A stretch of 6,622 nt of DNA from positions 1 to 6,622 of the forward strand of contig CACZOH010000003.1 in NCBI GenBank assembly GCA_902782785.1. Reading direction: 5' to 3'. This document shows positions 1 through 6,200 of the stretch, piece by piece (position 1 is the first letter of the stretch; every line of letters starts with the position of its first letter). The translations under genes and the position numbers were made by a program. Source of the stretch: an uncultured Ruminococcus sp. GTDB taxonomy: Bacteria > Bacillota > Clostridia > Oscillospirales > CAG-272. A model generated the notes under the pieces. That model searched no databases, was not told the origin of the DNA, and saw nothing but the letters and a program-made list of their open reading frames with translations.

Positions 1-234
1 CATCACAACTACGGCTTCTTCTTTTTCTATCACGCTTTTCAGAAGTTTGACCGCTGACGTGACGCTGTAATATCTTCTGTCTGACTCAGCGAGGTCGCTG
101 AACCTGCCGGCTGAGGCGGTGGCGGCGGTGAGGACCACCGCGCCGATGACAGCGCAGACAAGGAACAGCAGAAGCGCCATTGAAACGGACGCGCCTCTGT
201 CCGACCGTATTTTATTTCCGAATGCTTTTTGCAA
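1..234 (-). CDS. Pilin-like single-pass membrane protein, N-terminal part (runs off left edge)
   Basis: 78 codons are visible and the frame is open to base 1, so the 3' end is missing. I chose the TTG start at 234 because AAGGAG lies nine bases upstream (minus strand, 249-244). An in-frame ATG at 180 (residue 19) would drop the charged leader. Residues 1-14 are basic and polar and end in SDRG. They are followed by a hydrophobic segment at about 17-41, then a helical, charged region with LAESDRRYYSVTSAVKLL at 48-65. This positively charged leader, one long N-terminal helix and polar tail resemble prepilin-like or Tad-like small proteins in Clostridia. The glutamate expected five residues after a type IV prepilin cleavage site is absent (Met19 if cleavage follows Gly14), so a classical type IV pilin is doubtful. 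A simple membrane-anchored surface protein is the alternative. The gene has its own promoter at 333-305. The reading frame is secure; the function is not. Confidence 0.7.
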   Translation of the reverse strand, partial: MQKAFGNKIRSDRGASVSMALLLFLVCAVIGAVVLTAATASAGRFSDLAESDRRYYSVTSAVKLLKSVIEKEEAVVVM

Positions 235-243
235 AACGTTTAT

Positions 244-249
244 CTCCTT
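244..249 (-). promoter_or_regulatory. Ribosome binding site deciding the TTG start at 234
   Basis: AAGGAG on the minus strand sits nine bases before TTG at 234-232. No comparably good site precedes the next candidate start (ATG at 180), which supports the non-ATG start. Confidence 0.65.
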
Positions 250-304
250 CCGAAGTATAGCTTAATTGTGATAAGTATCGATAAAAACCCTATAATACAG
301 AGTA

Positions 305-333
305 ATTATATCAAACGTCTTTTAATTAGTCAA
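305..333 (-). promoter_or_regulatory. Housekeeping-type promoter of the pilin-like gene
   Basis: On the minus strand, TTGACT (333-328) and a perfect TATAAT (310-305) are separated by 17 bases. Transcription would begin near 298, giving a leader of about 64 bases before the TTG start at 234. The spacing and both hexamers fit a sigma-A promoter. Confidence 0.8.
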
Positions 334-417
334 GCGGTTTGAATGCAATACGGCGCGAATTTAAAAAGAAATTACATTCTGTACATAAAAGAAAAAGATT
401 TTATATTATATATAAAG

Positions 418-443
418 GCCGGCGGGACGTTTTTCCCGCCGGC
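418..443 (-). terminator. Intrinsic terminator after the yitT-family gene
   Basis: A perfect 10-base-pair GC-rich stem (GCCGGCGGGA at 418-427 pairing with 434-443) encloses a six-base loop. It lies about 30 bases past the yitT stop codon. On the minus strand it is preceded by an A tract and followed by CTTTATATATAAT, a U-rich but interrupted tail. Read on the plus strand, it has an eight-T tract a few bases downstream (451-458), but no plus-strand gene precedes it. Confidence 0.8.
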
Positions 444-471
444 TTTGCGCTTTTTTTTATTATTTTACCGG

Positions 472-1335
472 TCACACGGCGTTCCGGAAGCCTTTTCCTA
501 TGATGTCGCTCGTCGACGAGATGACGACGAAGGCGTTCTTGTCTATCTCCTTTATATGGTTCCTCATCGCCACCGCCTGAGACCTTGTCATGACAGCAAG
601 TATAACGGTTTTATCCTCTTTCGTATACGAGCCCTTGCCCTCCCACACGGTCGCGCCCTTGTGGAGGTTCTCGTTTATATACTTGCAGACCTCGTCGGGG
701 TGTGTCGTGATGATGAAAAAGTATTTGCTGATATTTATGTTCTCTATAACGACGTCTACGACGAGCGCCTTTATGAGAAGACCGACTATGGAATACATAC
801 CGGCTTTTGCGCCGTTTACGAAAAATCCGCCCGCGACTATCGCCGCGTCGACGAAGAACAGCGACATACCGATATTCATCGCCGTGTATTTTTTCAGCAC
901 CATCGCGATTATATCCGTCCCTCCCGTCGTTCCGCCGAGATTGAAAACTATGGCGGAGCCGACCGCGGGCAGCGCGACCGCGAACACGAGTTCAAGCATC
1001 GGATCGTCCGTTATCGGCTTGCTCATCGGGAACAGAAACTCCATAAGCTCGAGCGCGCCCGAAAGCACGAGACTGCAGTAGACCGTTCTTGCGCTGAAAT
1101 GCCTGCCGAATATTATATATCCGACCACTATCAGCACCGCGTTGATTATAAGCATCACCGTCGCCGGCGAAACCTTGTCCTGCACCGCGCCGATTATCAT
1201 CGAGATACCGCTCACGCCGCCCATGACGAAGTTGTTCGGGAATTTGAAAAAATAGATCCCGCACGCCATAACGAGCGTAGCGACGGTCATCATGAGATAT
1301 TCCAATACCGTTTTTTTGATGTTCTTTTCTTTCAT
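472..1335 (-). CDS. YitT-family membrane protein (YitT membrane domain plus DUF2179)
   Basis: A complete 287-residue protein of the usual length for the YitT family. The N-terminal two thirds is a multi-pass membrane domain with hydrophobic stretches at about 13-30, 36-51, 58-77, 85-101, 116-132, 155-173 and 180-197. It carries the family hallmarks GGVSGI (39-44) and NLGGTTGGTDII (132-143). The C-terminal soluble domain (about 203-287) has the DUF2179 pattern, with HKGATVWEGKGSYTKEDK (225-242), KEIDKNAFVVIS (262-273) and a terminal IIGKGF (279-284). The family is widespread in Firmicutes, and its transport or sensing role is not established, so no substrate is assigned. The Shine-Dalgarno sequence is weak (GGACGGT upstream). 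The gene has its own promoter and terminator, so it is monocistronic and diverges from the sigma operon across a 178-base gap. Family assignment is confident; function is unknown. Confidence 0.93.
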   Translation of the reverse strand: MKEKNIKKTVLEYLMMTVATLVMACGIYFFKFPNNFVMGGVSGISMIIGAVQDKVSPATVMLIINAVLIVVGYIIFGRHFSARTVYCSLVLSGALELMEFLFPMSKPITDDPMLELVFAVALPAVGSAIVFNLGGTTGGTDIIAMVLKKYTAMNIGMSLFFVDAAIVAGGFFVNGAKAGMYSIVGLLIKALVVDVVIENINISKYFFIITTHPDEVCKYINENLHKGATVWEGKGSYTKEDKTVILAVMTRSQAVAMRNHIKEIDKNAFVVISSTSDIIGKGFRNAV

Positions 1336-1385
1336 ATACTACCGTCCGTAAAAAAATCGTTTTATGAGAGTATGCACACTTTCGT

Positions 1386-1413
1386 ATTATATCATCATTG
1401 CAAAATCTGTCAA
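1386..1413 (-). promoter_or_regulatory. Consensus promoter of the yitT-family gene
   Basis: On the minus strand, a perfect TTGACA (1413-1408) and a perfect TATAAT (1391-1386) are separated by 16 bases, giving a leader of about 44 bases before the ATG at 1335. The -35 box and most of the spacer lie inside the direct repeat that recurs at 2890; the -10 box does not. The second copy therefore keeps an orphan TTGACA (minus strand, 2906-2901) with no -10. Confidence 0.82.
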
Positions 1414-1443
1414 GGGCTTAATTGATAATTTTCATATTTGATA

Positions 1444-1464
1444 AAAAAACTCTGTAAGTTTTTT
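1444..1464 (+). other. AT-rich perfect inverted repeat upstream of the sigma gene
   Basis: AAAAAACT (1444-1451) and AGTTTTTT (1457-1464) pair perfectly around the five-base loop CTGTA. The element overlaps the proposed ECF -35 box (1453-1458), so it could be an operator or a weak bidirectional terminator. With only one G-C pair adjoining an A/T stem, a terminator would be poor. The matching region of copy 2 (2934-2955) keeps the outer A/T arms but has GAGC in place of AAG, giving an inner CTC/GAG stem with one bulged C. Confidence 0.4.
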
Positions 1465-1482
1465 ATTTGTTGAGCGTATAAT
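1453..1482 (+). promoter_or_regulatory. Candidate autoregulated ECF promoter of the sigma operon
   Basis: TGTAAG (1453-1458) and CGTA (1475-1478) are separated by 16 bases, close to the known Bacillus ECF layout (TGAAAC-N16-CGTA for SigW). The -10 side also reads as a full TATAAT (1477-1482), so a housekeeping holoenzyme could use it too, although no good TTGACA lies 16-18 bases upstream. Transcription would start about 25 bases before the ATG. Autoregulation is an inference from this match. Confidence 0.5.
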
Positions 1483-1513
1483 TAACGAAGACTGCAGAAT
1501 ACGGAGAATAAAA

Positions 1514-2065
1514 ATGCTGACTGGTGAGGAGAACTATGCCAATTACTTAAATGGGGACAACAACGGTCTTGCGGAGCTTGTCCGTATGTATCGTGACGGT
1601 CTTATTATTTACCTTACGGGTATAACGGGAAGTATTCATACAGCTGAAGATTGTTGTGAAGATACATTCTTCAAGTTGATAATTAAAAAGCCTGAATACA
1701 ACGGTAAAGCTTCATTTAAAACTTGGCTGTATCGCATTGGCAGAAATATTGCCTATGATAAAATGCGCAAAAGAAACAGAATATTATTTACAACGCTTAA
1801 TGACGCGAGCGATAGCGCAGAGTCAATTTCTCTTGAAGATTCTTATATGAAGACGGAATTTCAAAAAACACTTCACAAGTGTCTTGATCGCCTTGACGTA
1901 AAGAAAAGAGAAATAATTTGGCTTACATATTTTGAAAATTTGAGCGCAAAGGATACGGCAATCATTCTCGGTATGACAGAAAAAGCAGTTCATACGTCTT
2001 TGACACGAATAAGGACGGAATTGAAAAACATGATGATTTTGGAGGGATATAATGAAAACATATGA
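1514..2065 (+). CDS. ECF-type RNA polymerase sigma factor (sigma-70 family)
   Basis: A complete 183-residue protein of typical ECF length. The sigma-2 domain spans about 17-87: region 2.1 at GLAELVRMYRDGLIIYLTGI (18-37), the AEDCCEDTFFKLI stretch (44-56) of region 2.2, and FKTWLYRIGRNIAYDKMRKR (68-87) as the -10-reading region 2.4. An acidic linker (about 95-112) follows. The sigma-4 domain is at about 115-175: LDRLDVKKREIIWLTYFENLS, then a helix-turn-helix (about 145-170) with KDTAIILGMTEKAVHTSLTRIRTELK. Sigma factors of this class direct RNA polymerase to a small regulon, and a membrane partner usually holds them inactive. The start is supported by GGAG at 1503-1506. The 3' end overlaps the next gene by 14 bases, implying translational coupling. 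The DNA is AT-richer than yitT and the glucan synthase gene. A broken second copy lies downstream. Confidence 0.93.
   Translation: MLTGEENYANYLNGDNNGLAELVRMYRDGLIIYLTGITGSIHTAEDCCEDTFFKLIIKKPEYNGKASFKTWLYRIGRNIAYDKMRKRNRILFTTLNDASDSAESISLEDSYMKTEFQKTLHKCLDRLDVKKREIIWLTYFENLSAKDTAIILGMTEKAVHTSLTRIRTELKNMMILEGYNENI
2041..2045 (+). promoter_or_regulatory. Ribosome binding site inside the sigma gene for the membrane partner
   Basis: GGAGG lies six bases before the ATG at 2052, within the last codons of the sigma gene. A strong site inside the overlap supports coupled, roughly equal production of the two proteins, as expected for a sigma/anti-sigma pair. Confidence 0.7.
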
Positions 2066-2918
2066 ACAGACTTACAACGACCTGTTGAAAAGAAAAAGGG
2101 TATATGAAACAGCACGCCTTAAAAAATTGAAAAGGTTGTCATTTATCTTTTCTGTGATCGCGACAGTTGCTTTCATTATCGGAGTTTCATTTGCTCTCGG
2201 TTTGATAATGCAAAAGCGCGATAATAACAGTATTACGTTTTTTGAATCACCCGAAACATCACAGACACAAAATCCCGTTGTGATTTCAACAAAAGATATC
2301 GAAACCACCGAAACACCCGATACTTCAAACTCAAATACGGACGTATTGATTTCTGATGAAACAAACACGACAACCGAAGAATTCTTTGATGATAACACAA
2401 CTTCCATAGTTTCCGAAACGTCCGATCCTTATTCTCACTCTCAGCCGATCGTATCCGAATTCTCATCCATATATGTAATGTTTCCGTATCACGATCACGG
2501 TGAAACTATAGAAATATATCAAAGTTTTCTCGAGGCTGATAAACTCTACTATTACGTTCATATTGACGTTCCCGAAGGGATAGAGTTTTTAAACGAAACT
2601 GATTTTTACGGAGAGTATAACGGATATGAGCCGGTTGATTTGAGATATGATTTCAGAGTTTCCGAAGATTTTAAAGAGGGTACGATATACTTTTACGTAT
2701 CGTTTTTAAGTAATGAATCCGAAATAATTTCCGATTATCAAAGCACAAAATATCAAAATTCTCTCAGCGTTATAAACTATAACGGTTACGATTTCACTAT
2801 GAGAGATTGTGATTTATCCGACGTATATGATTACGCCGAGCAATTTATTAAACGCGAAAATAGCTTCATGCTTGACGAAAAAAAGAATTATTGCAAAATC
2901 TGTCAAGGGTATAATTGA
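2052..2918 (+). CDS. Putative membrane-anchored anti-sigma factor or sensor, single pass
   Basis: 288 residues. A short basic cytoplasmic segment (1-29, rich in Lys and Arg) is followed by one transmembrane helix (about 30-53). Next comes a low-complexity Ser/Thr/Glu-rich stalk (about 60-135, with repeated TTE, ETS and SET runs). The C-terminal extracytoplasmic domain (about 136-278) is rich in Tyr, Phe and acidic residues, with alternating patterns suggesting beta structure (IYVMFPYHDHG, KLYYYVHIDV, GTIYFYVSF). The basic N-terminus makes an N-in, C-out topology likely. I see no zinc-binding HxxxCxxC anti-sigma motif and no recognisable RsgI-type domain. The anti-sigma role rests on the 14-base overlap with the sigma gene and on topology; the 29-residue cytoplasmic segment would have to contact the sigma factor. 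The final nine residues (YCKICQGYN) are encoded inside the downstream direct repeat, so the true ancestral C-terminus may have differed. The cysteines there form a CxxC. Confidence 0.72.
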   Translation: MKTYEQTYNDLLKRKRVYETARLKKLKRLSFIFSVIATVAFIIGVSFALGLIMQKRDNNSITFFESPETSQTQNPVVISTKDIETTETPDTSNSNTDVLISDETNTTTEEFFDDNTTSIVSETSDPYSHSQPIVSEFSSIYVMFPYHDHGETIEIYQSFLEADKLYYYVHIDVPEGIEFLNETDFYGEYNGYEPVDLRYDFRVSEDFKEGTIYFYVSFLSNESEIISDYQSTKYQNSLSVINYNGYDFTMRDCDLSDVYDYAEQFIKRENSFMLDEKKNYCKICQGYN

Positions 2919-3089
2919 TAATTTTATATGTGAAAAAAACTCTGTGAGCTTTTTTCAAGCGTATAATCGGCGAAGACTGCGGGATTCCGGAGAATAAAAA
3001 CGTTGATCCGAAAAGAAAACCAAGCCGGATACCCGAACGGGTGAAACAACGGTCCCGCGGAGCTTGTCCGTGCGTATCATGACGGTCTT
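2890..3089 (+). repeat. Direct repeat, copy 2: degraded sigma promoter region and first codons
   Basis: This is the counterpart of 1397-1603. It begins inside the last codons of the membrane-protein gene, so the repeat supplies that gene's end and stop codon. In the promoter part, the spacer between TGTGAG (2943-2948) and CGTA (2960-2963) is 11 bases instead of 16, which should destroy ECF recognition. The ribosome binding site (GGAG, 2989-2992) and its spacing to the former start codon are kept. Copy 2 is more GC-rich in the coding part than copy 1 and closer in composition to the flanking genes. Confidence 0.87.
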
Positions 3090-3122
3090 GTGCGTATTTG
3101 ATTGTGAAAAACCCTGATATAT
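3000..3122 (+). pseudogene. Remnant of a second ECF sigma factor gene
   Basis: Codon-by-codon alignment with the intact sigma gene at 1514 holds for 30 codons. ACG (3000-3002) replaces ATG. Residues N7, A9, Y11, N13, G14, N16-G18, the AELVR block and the DGL block are identical, while the Asp15 position falls on an in-frame TGA (3042-3044). After Leu30 (3087-3089) there is a net deletion of about 64 bases relative to copy 1. Similarity then resumes at 3098 in a different frame as LIVKNPDI, matching LIIKKPEY (residues 55-62 of the intact protein). Similarity ends just before the terminator at 3123. The rest of the sigma gene, and any partner gene, are gone. With a lost start, a stop, a frameshift and a large deletion, it cannot make a sigma factor. 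A short untranslated transcript remains conceivable. Confidence 0.85.
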
Positions 3123-3148
3123 AAAACGCCTGCAAACGGCGTTTTTTT
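3123..3148 (+). terminator. Intrinsic terminator between sigma-operon remnant and glucan synthase gene
   Basis: AAAACGCC (3123-3130) pairs perfectly with GGCGTTTT (3138-3145) around the loop TGCAAAC, and the T run continues to 3148. It is the first strong plus-strand terminator after the sigma operon and probably ends its transcripts. It may be the original operon terminator, brought next to the remnant when the rest of copy 2 was deleted. It should insulate the glucan synthase gene from sigma-operon read-through. Confidence 0.83.
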
Positions 3149-3208
3149 ATAATAATCCGAAAAAAAGGCAATAATGACAAAAACGAGATTTGCTTTACCG
3201 GAGGCGTA

Positions 3209-6200
3209 ATGGCGGACAACAACCTTAAAAAAGAATGTTTACGGCTTGTAAAACGGCTGAAAAAGGAAAAAAGCGGGCAGATTTACGAAAACGCATATTA
3301 TATAATCCCGTCGCTGAAAAACGCGGCGGATGCGCTTTCAAAAAACGCGGACGAGCGGTTATGCGATGCGCTTGAGCGGCGGCTCGAGCTGCTCGATTTT
3401 CGCGCTGACGAATACGAACTCTGCGCGATCTTACGCAAAAACGGCGCGTCCGACCGCGACGTGCGTCGTCTCCGCGCGTATCTGACGTATATTTACTGCC
3501 AACGGCTTTGTGAAGGCAAAGACGTTTTATCCCGTATGAGAGAAGCGGACCGTCTCGATCACGACAGGATAATATCCGAATGCTCTCCGCTTGAAAAGCG
3601 TCTTATGACCTATCGCGATTACGCCGGAAGCGACGAAAAAACGAGGGCATTGTACCGCCGCCGTCTCCGCGCTCTTTCAAAAAAGCTGAAAAGGGACGTT
3701 TTTGACGTTCTGTCCGATATCCCGTCATATAAATTCACCGAAACGCTTTTATCAGACAGGACACACCGCGCGCTTCATATCCTTTTTCTCGCTTCCTTCG
3801 AGCTTTTTTTATGCTCCGTTTTATATCTTCTGACGTCTGATATCGCGGCGGTGCTGTTATGCGCTCTTCCGCTTTACAGGCTTTCCGAGGCCTTCACAGA
3901 CAGACTTCTTTATCATCTTCTGCCGCCGTATCAGACCGCAAGAGTCAGCGACGAAACACCGCTGCCGCGCTGTCTGATCGTTATAACGGCGCTTCTCGAC
4001 GACGGTGCGGAAAAGCTTTGCGAGAGGCTTGAGCAGATGTATTTTACCGAGGGCGGAGAGGGTGATCCGTGTTTCGGCATACTCGCCGATTTTTGTGATT
4101 TTGACAAGAAACACAAAAGTGACGACGAGGCTCTGGTATCGAAGATATCCGACAGGATCAGGGCGCTGAACGATAAGCATAAAAAGAGATTTTTTCTTTT
4201 CGTCCGCGACAGAAAATACTCTTTATCCGAGGGACGTTTTATCGCGCCGGACAGAAAAAGAGGCGCGGTCTGCGAGCTTGTAAGGCAGCTTGAGACCGGC
4301 TCCTCCGCGCTCGGAATATACGGCGCGGACGCAGAGCTTCTGCGCGGTATCCCGTATATAATAACGCTTGACAGCGATACTCTGCTTTATCCGGGATCTT
4401 CCGCTTCTCTGCTCCGCTGCGCTTCGCATCCGTCTAACAAAGCCGTGACCGATGAAAATAAACGCGTCGTGATCCGGGGTCACGGCATATTCCAGCCGAG
4501 GATAAAACCGAAGCTTATAAGCGAGGAAGACACGCTTTTTTCACGCGTTTACTCTTCGGATTCCGGCATCGACACGTATCAGGGATTCGATTTCGACACG
4601 GTGAGCGCCGTATATGGCGCGGGCGTTTTCTGCGGCAAGGGGCTTATCGACGTCTCCGCTTTTTACAAATGCTGCGTCGACTTTTATCCGACCGAACGCA
4701 TACTCTCGCACGACGGGCTTGAGGGCGCGCGTCTCCGCTGCTGCGCGGTGACGGATACCGTTATGTACGAGAGCACGCCGAAGAACGCCCTGTCGTATTT
4801 CAAGCGTCTTGACAGATGGATAAGAGGCGATATACAGGCGCTTCCGTTTTTGAAAAAACACGTGAAGAACGACCGGGGCGAAAAGCAGGAAAACGGGATC
4901 TCCGGTATAGCCGGATTTTTGCTTTTCAACAACGTCATACACGACGTTACGCCCGTGTTTTCGGTGCTCTCGATACTGTACGGACTGATAGCGGGAAGTC
5001 TTCCGCTGCTTTCGTTTTTCGCTCTCGGGTACGTCGTGATACCGCCCGTTCTTTCCGTTCTGTTCTCCCATAAAAACGACGTTAAAAGCGACGGCGTTAT
5101 CCGGATCGTAATGCAGCTCGGCTTTCTTTTTCACGAGGCTTTGACCTCGCTTTTCGCCGTTTTGAAAGCGTCCGTCCGGGTTTTCACGCACAAACACACT
5201 CTCAAATGGGTGACGGCGTCCGCCGCGGACAGAATGAAAAACGGCAAAACAGCGTATTTCAAAGCGTTTCTGCCGTCGCTCACGGCCGGCGTTCTGCTCA
5301 TGATAACGTCGAACGGGACAGCTGTGCTGACGGGTCTGTTATTTGCCCTGTCGCCTCTGTCGGCGTATCTTTCCGCGTATGCGCCGAAGAAAAAGGCGGA
5401 TAAAGGAGCCGACCACGCGTTTCTGAGAAGCGTCTCCGCGGACCATCTGAAATACTTTGACGATCTTGTAAACGCGGAGCACAATTACCTTCCGCCCGAC
5501 AATTATCAGGTCCTCTGCGGTATCGGCGCGGCTCCGAGGACCTCTCCCACTGATATAGGACTTTATCTTCTGTCAGCAGTCGCCGCCGTCGATCTCGGCT
5601 TATACAGCGCAGATTCGCTGTACGACAGACTTTATCCGACGCTGAAAACGCTTTGCGTCATACCGAAAAAAGACGGGCTTTTATACAACTGGTACGACAC
5701 GCGGACGCTCAACATCCTCTCCGATTTCGTATCCTCCGTTGACTGCGGAAATTACTTCTGTTCTCTTCTGACACTCCGTCAGGCGCTGTACGAATATTCG
5801 GAAAAAGACGAAAGACTTTACGGACTTATAGAAAAAACGGACGCTTTGATCGCCGAATGCGACCTTTCGCGCCTTTACGACGACTTATCGGGACAGTTTT
5901 ATATAGGCGATTCGGGCGCCGGGAAATACGATATGTACGAATCTGAAATGCACACGACGGATATCGCCGCCATAGCGTACGGCTTTGCGCCCGCTTCTCA
6001 TCTCTCTCATCTTTCGCGACCCGTGCTGACAAACAAAGGCGAAAGTGGCGTCGCGTCGTGGTCCGGCACGGCGTTTGAATATTTTATGCCCGCCATGTTT
6101 CTGCCGTCTCCTCCCGGGTCGCTTTCAAGACGCGCGCTTGAATTCGCCGCGTCCGAACAAAGAAAAGACGCCGTCTTGTTTGAGGGCGCTATGATACACG

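Larger units (their letters stand above)
1397..1603 (+). repeat. Direct repeat, copy 1: sigma operon upstream region and first 30 sigma codons
   Basis: This segment recurs as a diverged copy at 2890-3089. The left boundary is sharp, with ATTGCAAAATCTGTCAAGGG identical in both copies. Further shared blocks are AATTGATAATTTT, AAAAAACTCTGT, GCGTATAAT, CGAAGACTGC, GGAGAATAAAAA, ACAACGGTC, GCGGAGCTTGTCCGT and GACGGTCTT, in the same order. The similarity crosses the promoter, the ribosome binding site and the first 30 codons of the sigma gene. It therefore reflects duplication or recombination of the operon, not a short interspersed element. Confidence 0.88.

Noticed and set aside
343..1425. Long plus-strand open frame (360 codons) antisense to yitT
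   Set aside because: It covers the yitT-family gene almost exactly on the opposite strand and its product is an implausible His/Arg/Tyr-rich sequence with no domain. The minus-strand protein has clear family motifs, a promoter and a terminator.
1336..1513. Riboswitch or structured RNA leader in the divergent intergenic region
   Set aside because: The leaders are short (about 44 and 25 bases), and apart from the AT-rich inverted repeat no complex fold or known riboswitch motif is apparent.
2934..2955. Hairpin just after the membrane-partner gene as the main operon terminator
   Set aside because: The stem is only CTC/GAG plus an A/T run with one bulged base. The much better hairpin at 3123-3148 is the likelier terminator, although weak termination here is possible.
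2809..2997. Small plus-strand open frame (62 codons) overlapping the end of the membrane-partner gene
   Set aside because: It lies out of frame within the well-supported membrane-protein gene and then the duplicated promoter DNA; no independent evidence of coding.
1397..3122. Insertion sequence or composite transposon bounded by the direct repeats
   Set aside because: No transposase, terminal inverted repeats or target-site duplication is visible, and the similarity extends in codon register into the sigma gene. Operon duplication or recombination explains the repeats better.
2866..3222. Minus-strand open frame (118 codons) across the repeat and remnant
   Set aside because: It runs antisense through the pseudogene, the terminator and the start of the next gene, with no family resemblance and no ribosome binding site that I can support.
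4541..5197. Minus-strand open frame (218 codons) inside the glucan synthase gene
   Set aside because: It is antisense to conserved GT84 motifs in the plus-strand frame, has a biased Arg/Lys/Val composition and no credible start signals. It is a shadow frame caused by codon bias.
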